Part shown: positions 1 through 6,900 of the stretch, piece after piece
Layout of the letters: every line of letters begins with the position of its first letter
How positions within the stretch are numbered: position 1 is the stretch's first letter
Assembly: GCF_009760925.1 (NCBI RefSeq)
Contig: NZ_VRLV01000006.1
Coordinates: forward strand, 370,254 to 434,253
Direction: 5' to 3'
DNA from: Nonomuraea typhae
Lineage (GTDB): Bacteria; Actinomycetota; Actinomycetes; Streptosporangiales; Streptosporangiaceae
Length of the DNA stretch: 64,000 bases
Notes under the pieces: model-generated
Databases searched by the model: none
What the model was told of the DNA's origin: nothing
The model's input: the letters and a program-made list of their open reading frames with translations, nothing else
Position numbers and translations under genes: made by a program

Positions 1-1491
1 CTGGAGGCGGCCGAGCAGGTGTGCGCCGAGCCGGGACACGACGTGCTCGACCTGGTCGCGCGGCTCGTGGACCGCTCGCTGGTCACGCCGGGGCCGAGGT
101 ACCGGCTGCTGGAGTCGGTCGCCGCCTACGGGGTCGAGCGGCTGCGCGAGGCGGGCGAGTACGACCTGGTCAGAGAGCGGCACACGCGCTACTACACGAC
201 GCTGGCCGAAAGCGCCGAGCTGCGCGGGCACCGGCAGCGGGAGTGGCTCGACCGGCTGGACCAGGAGAGCGGCAACCTGCGGCTGGCGCTGGAGGGACCG
301 GAGCCGCTGCGGCTGGCCAACGCCATGGCCTGGTACTGGTTCCTGCGCGGCCGGCTCGGCGAGGCCCGCAGGTCGCTGGCCTACGCCCTGACCAGAGGCG
401 GACCGGCCGGCCAGAGCGCCATGGCGGCCATGTGGCTGGCCGGGTTCACCCGCGTGATCGGCGAGCCCGCGCAGGCCGTGCCGTACCACGACCTGGACCC
501 CTGCGGGCGGGCCGTGCACGACTGGTTCCTGAGCCACGTGTCCTGGGCCTATGGCGACTTCGCCGTCCACGACGACCAGGTGGAGAAGGCGCTGGCCGCG
601 TTCACGGCGCTGGGGGAGCGCTGGGGCGTCGCGGCGGCGCTGACGCTGCGGGCCAAGCTGGCCGTCAGCCGCGGCGACCTGGCCACCATGGACCGCGACG
701 GCGCCCGCGGCCTGGCCGTCTTCAGCGAGCTGGGCGACCGCTGGGGGCAGGCCGAGGCCATGGAGGTGCTGGACATGGTGGCCGAGATCCGCGGCGACTA
801 CGCGGAGGCGGCCAGGCTGCGCGAGGAGGAGCTGCGCCTGGCCGGGGAGCTGGGCATCGTCTCGCCGTTCAAGGTGTCCGGGCTGGGCCGGCTGGCGCTG
901 CTGGAGGGCGACTACGCGCGGGCCGACGACTACCACGAGCGGGCGCGGGCGCTGGCGGTCGAGCAGTCCTTCAAGTCGGCCGAGGAGCACGCGGTGATCG
1001 GGCTGGCGATCAGCGCGCGGCGGCAGGGCAGGTACGGCGCGGCCGAGGACTACCTGCTGCCGTGGTTCGCCTGGCTGCGGCAGGTGGGCGGCACGGCGGG
1101 CATCGCGTTCGCGCTGGCCGAGCTGGGTTTCGCCGCCGAGCAGCGGGGCGATGCGGAGACCGCGCTGGCCAGGCAGCAGGAGGGCTACGCGAACGCCCGC
1201 GCCACCGGCGACCCGCGGGCGATCGCGCTGGCGCTCGAAGGGCTGGCGGGCGCGCTCTCGCTGGCCGGCCGCGCCGAGGAGGCCGCCCGCAACCTGGGTA
1301 CGGCTGCCGCCCTCCGCGCGTCGGTGGGGGCGCCGCTGCCCGCGGGGGAACGGCTGGACGTCGAGCGGGCCACGGACCGGATCCGGGCGGTCCTGGACGA
1401 GGAGGAGTTCGCCGCGGCCTTCCGGTCAGGGGAGTCGGATCTGGAGGAGCGGCTTCACGCCAGCGGGAACTCCGCGATCACCTCCCAATAG
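1..1491 (+). CDS. C-terminal part of a large ATPase/TPR transcriptional regulator (AfsR/LuxR-like, COG3903 type), 5' truncated
   Basis: The frame is open from base 1 with no stop (the codons before the GTG at 19 read LEAAEQ), so the true start lies outside the window and only the last 496 residues are present. The first 60 residues (RYRLLESVAAYGVERL, then RHTRYY) match the winged-helix module that follows the NB-ARC ATPase in COG3903/AfsR-type regulators. The rest is alpha-helical, rich in Ala, Leu and Glu, and fits TPR repeats. The nucleotide-binding and DNA-binding domains would lie upstream. The gene converges on the histidine kinase gene and their ends overlap by 37 bp. Its target cannot be inferred. 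Confidence 0.8.
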   Translation: MEAAEQVCAEPGHDVLDLVARLVDRSLVTPGPRYRLLESVAAYGVERLREAGEYDLVRERHTRYYTTLAESAELRGHRQREWLDRLDQESGNLRLALEGPEPLRLANAMAWYWFLRGRLGEARRSLAYALTRGGPAGQSAMAAMWLAGFTRVIGEPAQAVPYHDLDPCGRAVHDWFLSHVSWAYGDFAVHDDQVEKALAAFTALGERWGVAAALTLRAKLAVSRGDLATMDRDGARGLAVFSELGDRWGQAEAMEVLDMVAEIRGDYAEAARLREEELRLAGELGIVSPFKVSGLGRLALLEGDYARADDYHERARALAVEQSFKSAEEHAVIGLAISARRQGRYGAAEDYLLPWFAWLRQVGGTAGIAFALAELGFAAEQRGDAETALARQQEGYANARATGDPRAIALALEGLAGALSLAGRAEEAARNLGTAAALRASVGAPLPAGERLDVERATDRIRAVLDEEEFAAAFRSGESDLEERLHASGNSAITSQ

Positions 1492-2630
1492 CCCTCCGGC
1501 GTGGGCCCGGCGAACAGCCTGCCGCCCAGCGCCTCCACCCGCTCGGCCATGCCCACCAGCCCGAACCCGCCGCCCAGCCGGGCCACCCTGGGGTCTGCGG
1601 CCGAGCCGAAGTTGCGCACGCGCAGCCGCACCACGCCGGGGAACACCCGCAGGTCGGCCTCCACCCAGGCGGTGCCGGGGGCGTGCTTGCGCACGTTCGT
1701 CAGCGCCTCCTGCAGCACCCGGTGGAGCGTGGTGACGACCTCGGGCGGCAGGGTCGAATCGTCGATGCCCTGGCCGATCTCGAAGGCCACCTTGGGCCCG
1801 CCGGCCGAGAAACGGTCGGTCAGTATCCGCAGGTCGGCCAGCCGGGTGCCCGGTCTGCGCTCGGCTTCGTCCTCCGCGCGCAGCACGCTGACCAGGCGGC
1901 GCATCGAGGTCAGCGCCTCGGCCCCGGCGCCGGCGATCGCGTCGAGGGCGGGCACGACCGCCTCCGGCTTCATCTCGGCCACGGTCTTGGCCGCCTGCGC
2001 CTGCACCACGATGCCGGTGATGTGGTGGGCCACCAGGTCGTGCAGCTCGCGGGCCAGCTCCAGGCGTTCGGCCCGCCGTACCGAGAAGACGGCCTCCGTG
2101 CGGCGCTCCTGCTGGAAACGCAGGTAGCCGCCGATGCCGGCGGCCAGCGACCACCCGCCGAACAGCAGGAACGAGAAGGCCAGCCCGCCGTTGTTGTAGT
2201 CGCGGCCGGAGCCCTCGGCCATGAGCACGACCAGCGCCACCACGGACAGGACCGCGGCCCTGCGCACCGGCTCGACGTTGCGCAGCACCCCGATGGTGAG
2301 GATGAGCAGGGAGCCGCTCTCGGCCATGCCGGGCAGGCCGTTGTAGTTGGTGCCGCCGATGACCACCGAGGTGACGAACGACAGGGCCAGCAGCAGCGTG
2401 AAGCCCTCGACCCGGCGCTTGCGCCTGGCCAGCACGGCCACGATGCCGACGCCGCCGCAGACGGGGACCATCCACTGGGGGCCGCCGACGGAGTAGGCCG
2501 CGATCATGTCGATCATGAGCAACAGGCCCAGCCAGCCGACCATGGCCAGCTCGCTGAGCCGGCGAATCCAGTAGACGAAGCGCTTGGTGTCCCCCACGGA
2601 CCCGAGCCTAAGCCGGAAGTCGGAGGCCAC
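1455..2630 (-). CDS. NarL-class membrane sensor histidine kinase
   Basis: This is a 391-residue kinase with about five N-terminal membrane segments (residues 28-170), then a HisKA_3 dimerisation domain with the H-box ELARELHDLVAHH (phosphoacceptor His about 197). A HATPase_c domain follows, with N-box LQEALTNVRKHA and G-box GGGFGLVGMAERV. Such kinases phosphorylate LuxR/NarL-type response regulators, but no regulator gene is adjacent, so it is orphaned within this window. The start is a GTG at 2630 without a clear ribosome site. A GTG twelve codons in (2597) is a possible alternative. The signal is unknown. Confidence 0.85.
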   Translation of the reverse strand: MASDFRLRLGSVGDTKRFVYWIRRLSELAMVGWLGLLLMIDMIAAYSVGGPQWMVPVCGGVGIVAVLARRKRRVEGFTLLLALSFVTSVVIGGTNYNGLPGMAESGSLLILTIGVLRNVEPVRRAAVLSVVALVVLMAEGSGRDYNNGGLAFSFLLFGGWSLAAGIGGYLRFQQERRTEAVFSVRRAERLELARELHDLVAHHITGIVVQAQAAKTVAEMKPEAVVPALDAIAGAGAEALTSMRRLVSVLRAEDEAERRPGTRLADLRILTDRFSAGGPKVAFEIGQGIDDSTLPPEVVTTLHRVLQEALTNVRKHAPGTAWVEADLRVFPGVVRLRVRNFGSAADPRVARLGGGFGLVGMAERVEALGGRLFAGPTPEGYWEVIAEFPLA

Positions 2631-2737
2631 GTATCAACCGTTCGGCCGAGTCACGTCGCCGCAGACCAGACCTTCAGCGGAGGTGGAACAAGGGGTCGGT
2701 CGCCGATGCTTGATGGTGTCGGAAGGGAGACGGGGAA

Positions 2738-2980
2738 ATGGTTGTCATCGGATTCGTGCTACTGGGTGTCGGTCTCGTGGTGGGCGTGCTGCTCGCGCTG
2801 GCCGACCCGGTCATGCTCTCCCGGATCAACGGGGAGCCCGCCGAGGGGGCCAGCGGCCGTCACATCAACGTGCCGCCGCGCGGCGCCGACGCTGAGGTGG
2901 TTTACGTAGTTGAGGAGCTTGCTCCGATACGGCTGCCGCGGCGCGGCGCCGCTGAGCAGAGCGCGCCCAAGGCGGCCTGA
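2738..2980 (+). CDS. small single-pass membrane protein, unknown function
   Basis: An 80-residue protein with ATG start preceded by GGAAGGGAGACGGGG, a strong ribosome site. Residues 2-23 are a hydrophobic membrane segment (VVIGFVLLGVGLVVGVLLAL). The remainder is a polar, Pro/Arg-rich tail of about 55 residues, probably cytoplasmic given the basic C-terminus. It is divergent from the histidine kinase and is followed by a strong hairpin before the next gene. No family is recognised. The start signal and membrane segment support a real gene. Confidence 0.65.
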   Translation: MVVIGFVLLGVGLVVGVLLALADPVMLSRINGEPAEGASGRHINVPPRGADAEVVYVVEELAPIRLPRRGAAEQSAPKAA

Positions 2981-3026
2981 AGAGCGAGGCTCGCCGCGGG
3001 CATGGCGCGCGAGCCTTGGGGGAGGG

Positions 3027-3068
3027 ATCGGCCCGCGAGACCGTTGGGGGACGGAATCGCGGGCCGAT
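3027..3068 (+). terminator. strong hairpin between the small membrane protein gene and the cystathionine gamma-synthase gene
   Basis: A perfect 12-bp inverted repeat, ATCGGCCCGCGA (3027-3038) with TCGCGGGCCGAT (3057-3068). The spacer adds an inner CCGT/ACGG stem (3041-3044 with 3051-3054) across a two-by-two mismatch. The second arm ends 18 bp before the ATG at 3087. No T-run follows, so it could be an actinobacterial terminator without a U-tract, a leader hairpin, or an operator. Confidence 0.55.
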
Positions 3069-3086
3069 TCCGTTACCGTGGCGGGT

Positions 3087-4226
3087 ATGAGCAACGGTTT
3101 CGAGACTTTGGCCATCCACGCAGGTCAGGAGGCAGACCCGCTGACCGGCGCGGTGGTGCCGCCGATCTACGCCACGTCCACCTACAAGCAGGACGGCGTG
3201 GGCGGGCTGCGCAACGGCTATGAATACAGCCGCTCGGCCAACCCGACCAGGACCGCGCTGGAAGAGGCGCTGGCCGCGGTCGAGGGCGGGGCGCGCGGGC
3301 TGGCGTTCGCCTCCGGCCTGGCCGCCGAGGACACCGTGCTGCGCACCGTGTGCAGGCCGAACGACCACGTCATCATCCCCAACGACGCCTACGGCGGCAC
3401 CTACCGGCTCTTCGCCAAGGTCAACGAGCGCTGGGGGCTGCGCTACGACCCGGTGCCGCTGGGCAGCCTGGACGCCGTGGCCGCGGCGATGACGCAGAAG
3501 ACGAAGATCGTCTGGGTGGAGACGCCCACGAACCCGCTGCTGGGCATCGCCGACATCGCGGGGCTGGCCGAACTGGCCCACGACAACGACGCGCTGCTGG
3601 TCGTGGACAACACGTTCGCTTCGCCGTACCTGCAGCGACCGCTGGAGCTGGGGGCCGACATCGTCGTGCACTCGACGACCAAGTACGTCGGCGGGCACTC
3701 CGACGTGGTCGGCGGGGCGCTGATCGCGCGCTCGAAGGAGCTCGGCGACGAGCTGGCCTACCACCAGAACGCGATGGGCGCGGTGGCCGGGCCGTTCGAC
3801 GCGTGGCTGACGTTGCGCGGGCTCAAGACGCTGGGCGTGCGCATGGACCGCCACTGCGACAACGCCGAGCGGGTGGTCGACCTGCTGCTGTCGCACCCGA
3901 AGGTGACCCAGGTGCTCTATCCGGGTCTGGCCGAGCACCCGGGCCACGAAGTGGCGGCCAAGCAGATGAAGCGGTTCGGCGGCATGGTCTCCTTCCGCGT
4001 GGCCGGGGGCGAGGAGGCCGCGGTGGAGGTCTGCAACCGCGCCGAGCTGTTCACGCTGGGGGAGTCGCTGGGCGGGGTGGAGTCGCTCATCGAGCACCCG
4101 GGCCGGATGACCCACGCCTCGGCGGCCGGTTCGCCGCTGGAGGTGCCGGCCGACCTGGTGCGGCTGTCGGTGGGCATCGAGACCGTCGACGACCTGCTCG
4201 CCGACCTCACCAAGGCGCTGGGCTAG
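3087..4226 (+). CDS. metB: cystathionine gamma-synthase-type PLP enzyme
   Basis: A 379-residue Cys/Met-metabolism PLP enzyme. The start ATG gives the canonical N-terminus MSNGFETLAIHAGQ. The family motifs are visible: YSRSANPTR near residue 45, VETPTNPLL, VVDNTFASPYLQ, the PLP-lysine segment VHSTTKYVGGH, and the C-terminal GGVESLIEHPGRMTHAS. Cystathionine gamma-synthase joins an activated homoserine to cysteine in methionine synthesis. Cystathionine gamma-lyase is very similar and cannot be excluded from sequence alone. A strong hairpin lies just upstream. The stop codon overlaps that of the convergent membrane protein gene. Confidence 0.9.
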   Translation: MSNGFETLAIHAGQEADPLTGAVVPPIYATSTYKQDGVGGLRNGYEYSRSANPTRTALEEALAAVEGGARGLAFASGLAAEDTVLRTVCRPNDHVIIPNDAYGGTYRLFAKVNERWGLRYDPVPLGSLDAVAAAMTQKTKIVWVETPTNPLLGIADIAGLAELAHDNDALLVVDNTFASPYLQRPLELGADIVVHSTTKYVGGHSDVVGGALIARSKELGDELAYHQNAMGAVAGPFDAWLTLRGLKTLGVRMDRHCDNAERVVDLLLSHPKVTQVLYPGLAEHPGHEVAAKQMKRFGGMVSFRVAGGEEAAVEVCNRAELFTLGESLGGVESLIEHPGRMTHASAAGSPLEVPADLVRLSVGIETVDDLLADLTKALG

Positions 4227-4651
4227 TCCGGCACGACCATCAGGAAGAGGATCGCCAGCCAGATCAGCGAGACCACACCGGCGATGGCGGCGATCCTGCC
4301 GGTCTGGACCTTGGCGTCGTCGTCCGGGCTCTCGCTGGTGAGAACCCGGACGGCGATCTTCAGATCGCGCTCGACGATGATGATGAGCACGGCTGCGACG
4401 ATGAACAACGTCATCGACGCGGTCATGTTCCACTTGCCCAGCAGACCTCCGCCCGCCATCACGCCCGCGGCGACGCCGAAGATCAGCACGCCGAGGGCGA
4501 GCAGGGCGTAGAGGCGGGTCGAGCGGTGGATGAACGTCAGCAGGCCGGTGTTCTTGTTCCTGATGGCGCGGGGGGCCGCGTGGGTGAGCGCGGTGAGGGG
4601 CCCGATCGCGAAGATCGCGAAGGCGATGTGCAGCCAGATGAGCACAGACAT
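4223..4651 (-). CDS. four-helix integral membrane protein, DUF2269-like
   Basis: A 142-residue protein with about four membrane helices (roughly residues 3-20, 44-66, 72-93 and 118-140) and His/Arg residues near the first helix. This resembles the DUF2269 group of predicted integral membrane proteins. The ATG at 4651 gives MSVLIWLHIAF, which is preferred over an in-frame GTG 45 bp upstream because it lies 10 bp after the stop of the 41-residue gene, with a GGGG stretch before that stop as possible ribosome site. It forms a two-gene unit with that gene. Function unknown. Confidence 0.7.
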   Translation of the reverse strand: MSVLIWLHIAFAIFAIGPLTALTHAAPRAIRNKNTGLLTFIHRSTRLYALLALGVLIFGVAAGVMAGGGLLGKWNMTASMTLFIVAAVLIIIVERDLKIAVRVLTSESPDDDAKVQTGRIAAIAGVVSLIWLAILFLMVVPD

Positions 4652-4661
4652 GCCGCAGAGA

Positions 4662-4787
4662 CTAGTCCCCGGCGATCTCGGGCTGGGGCCCGACACTCTC
4701 TTCCTTCTTGCGGGAGCACTGCATGCACAGCTCGAAGGACGCCACTGTGACGATCATCAGGACGACGATGAAGATCATGGCGAACAT
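4662..4787 (-). CDS. 41-residue single-pass membrane microprotein with a CxxC motif
   Basis: This gene is easily missed by length cut-offs. Its ATG (4787) follows a near-ideal ribosome site, AGGAGGGAG, 4 bases upstream. The product starts with a hydrophobic helix of about 17 residues (MFAMIFIVVLMIVTVAS), followed by FELCMQCSRKKEE and a short acidic tail. The Cys pair directly after the membrane helix could bind metal or form a disulfide. It ends 10 bp before the four-helix membrane protein gene and is probably co-transcribed with it. No family is recognised. Confidence 0.65.
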   Translation of the reverse strand: MFAMIFIVVLMIVTVASFELCMQCSRKKEESVGPQPEIAGD

Positions 4788-4914
4788 GGCACTCCCTCCT
4801 TCCCCGAATATCCTCCGTAATGACTAGACGCCATGGCAACGGAATAAGTTCAGCGCGGGTATCGTTGCCTATCCGCCGTTTTTCCTTACCGTTTGGGCAC
4901 AAGGGGGTGCCGTC

Positions 4915-5337
4915 GTGGCCGTCAGGCACGTCGAGCCGTACACCGACGAGTGGCAGGAGCAGCCGCAGGGCTATGTGAGGCAGGTCGTCGACGAGCTCGG
5001 CGCCGAGGTCGCCGAATGGTGGGAGGGGCCGTGCGAGCCGCGTGAGGTGACGGTCCTGCTGGGCGACGGCTCCGCGCTGGTGTGGGACGAAGAGTGCGGC
5101 TGGCGGCGTGGCCGCTTCCTCTCCGGGGGCCGTGCCGAGCACACCGAGCTGGACGAGGTGCGCTATCTGGGTGGTGGGCTGTTGCCCCGGCCCGAGCGGG
5201 TTCCCGCGGCCCTGTCGGACGCGCGGCTCGGGATCGGTGCCAGCAGCGCCTGGCGGCCCTGCTATCGATCGCACCGCAACTGCCGGGACGGCTTCGATGT
5301 GGCGCTGGACTTCTATTCCGGTTTGGTGGTCAAGTAG
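4915..5337 (+). CDS. DUF6292-like protein, paralogue A
   Basis: A 140-residue soluble protein with GTG start after CAAGGGGGTG. The central block LLGDGSALVWDEECGWRRGRF, then YLGGGLLPRP, is closely matched in the protein at 6511-6900, and I recognise it as DUF6292, an actinobacterial family of unknown function. The C-terminal YRSHRNCRDGFDVALDF is also shared. Upstream is an inverted repeat GGCAACG/CGTTGCC (4835-4841 and 4863-4869) containing GGAATAAG, a half-site of the GntR operator described below. The gene may therefore belong to that regulon. Confidence 0.75.
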   Translation: MAVRHVEPYTDEWQEQPQGYVRQVVDELGAEVAEWWEGPCEPREVTVLLGDGSALVWDEECGWRRGRFLSGGRAEHTELDEVRYLGGGLLPRPERVPAALSDARLGIGASSAWRPCYRSHRNCRDGFDVALDFYSGLVVK

Positions 5338-5534
5338 TCGTCGCACTCCCCGCAGTCGTGGCTGTTGAGCCGGTGGAGGCCGAGAATCCCACGGGTGCAG
5401 CGGGAGAACGGCCCTGGTGCGCGGCCACCAGGTGAGCCGCGCCAGTCCTCTCTGAGGACACTCAGCACGATCATGAAGAACGTGCCGGTCGCACCCCCGA
5501 TCAAGGCGATCGGGATCATGAGATACACATCCAT
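5313..5534 (-). CDS. small membrane protein downstream of gntR
   Basis: A 73-residue protein starting MDVYLMIPIALIGGATG, one membrane helix (about residues 4-24), then a basic Arg/Pro stretch and a Cys-containing tail (SRCTRG, HDCGECDDY). It converges on the DUF6292-A gene and overlaps it by 25 bp. A GntR operator-like palindrome lies about 100 bp upstream of its start, so it may be co-controlled with gntR. The ribosome site is weak (AGGGGGCGGG about 14 bases away) and no family is recognised, so it remains a moderate call. Confidence 0.45.
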   Translation of the reverse strand: MDVYLMIPIALIGGATGTFFMIVLSVLREDWRGSPGGRAPGPFSRCTRGILGLHRLNSHDCGECDDYLTTKPE

Positions 5535-5629
5535 GGGTAATTATTGATCCCGCCCCCTGCCCTACAGCAATAGGTGGTCATAGAAGCAGAACCACCAGGT
5601 CATCTGGGTTGGCGGAATACAATTGACTA

Positions 5630-5647
5630 CACTTATTGGAATAAGTG
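5630..5647. promoter_or_regulatory. GntR operator candidate 2
   Basis: A perfect 8-2-8 inverted repeat, CACTTATTGGAATAAGTG, overlaps the last codons and stop of gntR and lies about 96 bp upstream of the small membrane gene at 5534. It shares the core CTTATTGG-AT-AG with the palindrome in front of gntR. Two such rare AT-rich palindromes bracketing one regulator gene strongly suggest its binding sites. Confidence 0.65.
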
Positions 5648-6397
5648 GCCCTGGCCCGAGTAGTCGATTTCGTAGGCCAGGTGAGTGAGATCTCCCGCGT
5701 AGACGGAAATGGTCAGCCTGAGCGGCCGCTCGGCCGAGTAGGCGGTCCTGATCACCTCCAGCACCGGCACCCCGGGCCGGCGGCCGAAGAACGCGGCCTC
5801 CGTGGGCGTCGGCATCCTCGTCATCACCTCGTCGCGGTGCCGTACCTGCACGTGGCCGTGGTCGGCCAGCTCGCGGATCGTGCCGTGCTCCAGGTCCATG
5901 GGTAACATCAGCCCGGTTCCCTGGGCCACGTCCATGGGGTAGAAGGAGTCCTGCAACGACCAGCTCTGGCCGTCGATCAGCCGGTGCGAGCGGCGCACGA
6001 CGACCACGGAGTCCTCGGGAATCTGCAGGTAGCCGGCGATGAGCGGGCCCGCCTTGCGCAGCTCCATGCTGAAGCCCTCCTGCGCCGGCGTCCGGCCCTG
6101 CTCCTCCACCGAGGAGGTGAAGGCGTCCTTGCCGCTGTCGCTGCGCAACCCCTCCACGTTCGACATCACCATGGTGAAGGTGAGCCGCGTGTTCACGTAC
6201 GTGCCGAGCCCCTGGCGGGTCTCGACCAGGCCCTGGTTGGCCAGGAGCGCGATCGCCAGCCGGATCGTGTTGGTGGAGACGCCGAAGAGCTGCTCGAGCT
6301 CCGACTGCGACGGCAGGCGCTGGCCGGGCTGGAGCGACCCGGAGACTATCTTTTTCCGCAGGTCATCGGCGACCTGGCGGTAGAGGGGCTCGGACAT
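5633..6397 (-). CDS. GntR family (HutC/UTRA subfamily) transcriptional regulator
   Basis: A 254-residue regulator. The N-terminal winged helix (residues 1-70; EPLYRQVADDLRKKI, LPSQSELEQLFGVS, GLGTYV) is typical of GntR proteins, and residues 90-250 form a UTRA ligand domain. It starts with ATG at 6397. A palindrome, CCGCTTATTGGTATGAGCGG, sits 12-31 bp upstream of the start, and a second lies at its 3' end, so autoregulation is likely. Two DUF6292 paralogues flank it. The effector is unknown. Confidence 0.9.
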   Translation of the reverse strand: MSEPLYRQVADDLRKKIVSGSLQPGQRLPSQSELEQLFGVSTNTIRLAIALLANQGLVETRQGLGTYVNTRLTFTMVMSNVEGLRSDSGKDAFTSSVEEQGRTPAQEGFSMELRKAGPLIAGYLQIPEDSVVVVRRSHRLIDGQSWSLQDSFYPMDVAQGTGLMLPMDLEHGTIRELADHGHVQVRHRDEVMTRMPTPTEAAFFGRRPGVPVLEVIRTAYSAERPLRLTISVYAGDLTHLAYEIDYSGQGHLFQ

Positions 6398-6408
6398 GGC
6401 ATCATTGT

Positions 6409-6428
6409 CCGCTTATTGGTATGAGCGG
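6409..6428. promoter_or_regulatory. GntR operator candidate 1
   Basis: An 8-4-8 inverted repeat, CCGCTTAT-TGGT-ATGAGCGG, with one mismatch between arms. It lies in the divergent space between gntR (start 6397) and the DUF6292-B gene (start 6511). Aligned with the site at 5630, the consensus is CRCTTATTGGWATRAGYG. Confidence 0.65.
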
Positions 6429-6510
6429 TCTAGGTCCTGCCTTTACAGCGCGCCGATCCGGCGGGAGTATTTCTTGCCCCTTCTCTTCCCCTTGCGGAAA
6501 GGCTAAACGG

Positions 6511-6900
6511 ATGCCGGTTCCCTACAGTCAGGAATGGCTTGCACTCCCCTTGGGATATGTCGCGGCCGTCGCGGCCGCGGTGGACCACGTGGCGTGGTGG
6601 GACGACCCCTTCGATCCCCGGGACGCGACGATCCTGCTGGCCGACGGCGACGCCCTGGTGTGGGACGAGGAGAGCGGGTGGCGGCGCGGCAGGTTCGTCT
6701 CGGGGCGGAAGGGCGTGCGGACCGTCTTGGCCGGTGAACGTTACCTGGGCGGCGGGGTGCTGCCGGAGCCCGCCGCGTTGCTGAGGCGGGGCGGCAGCCG
6801 TACCAAGATCGTGCACCGCTCCTTCCGCGACCTGCACGACGGCTTCGACGTACGGCTGGCGGCCTTCAGCGCGCGCGGCGCAGGCGCAGGAAGTCGCTGA
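6511..6900 (+). CDS. DUF6292-like protein, paralogue B
   Basis: A 129-residue paralogue of the protein at 4915-5337, sharing ALVWDEE-GWRRGRF, YLGGG-LP and DGFDV. The start ATG (MPVPYSQEW) is preferred to an in-frame upstream ATG at 6421 because GGAAAGG precedes it and homology with paralogue A begins here. It runs divergently from gntR with the operator candidate between them, and its end overlaps the convergent VWA gene by 35 bp. Function unknown. Confidence 0.75.
   Translation: MPVPYSQEWLALPLGYVAAVAAAVDHVAWWDDPFDPRDATILLADGDALVWDEESGWRRGRFVSGRKGVRTVLAGERYLGGGVLPEPAALLRRGGSRTKIVHRSFRDLHDGFDVRLAAFSARGAGAGSR

Noticed and set aside
21..2909. Long + strand frame over the regulator and kinase genes
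   Set aside because: Runs through two well-supported genes in other frames and is Ala/Arg/Gly-rich without motifs.
3027..3086. SAM riboswitch before the cystathionine gamma-synthase gene
   Set aside because: The space between the genes is too short and the sequence is a plain two-tier hairpin.
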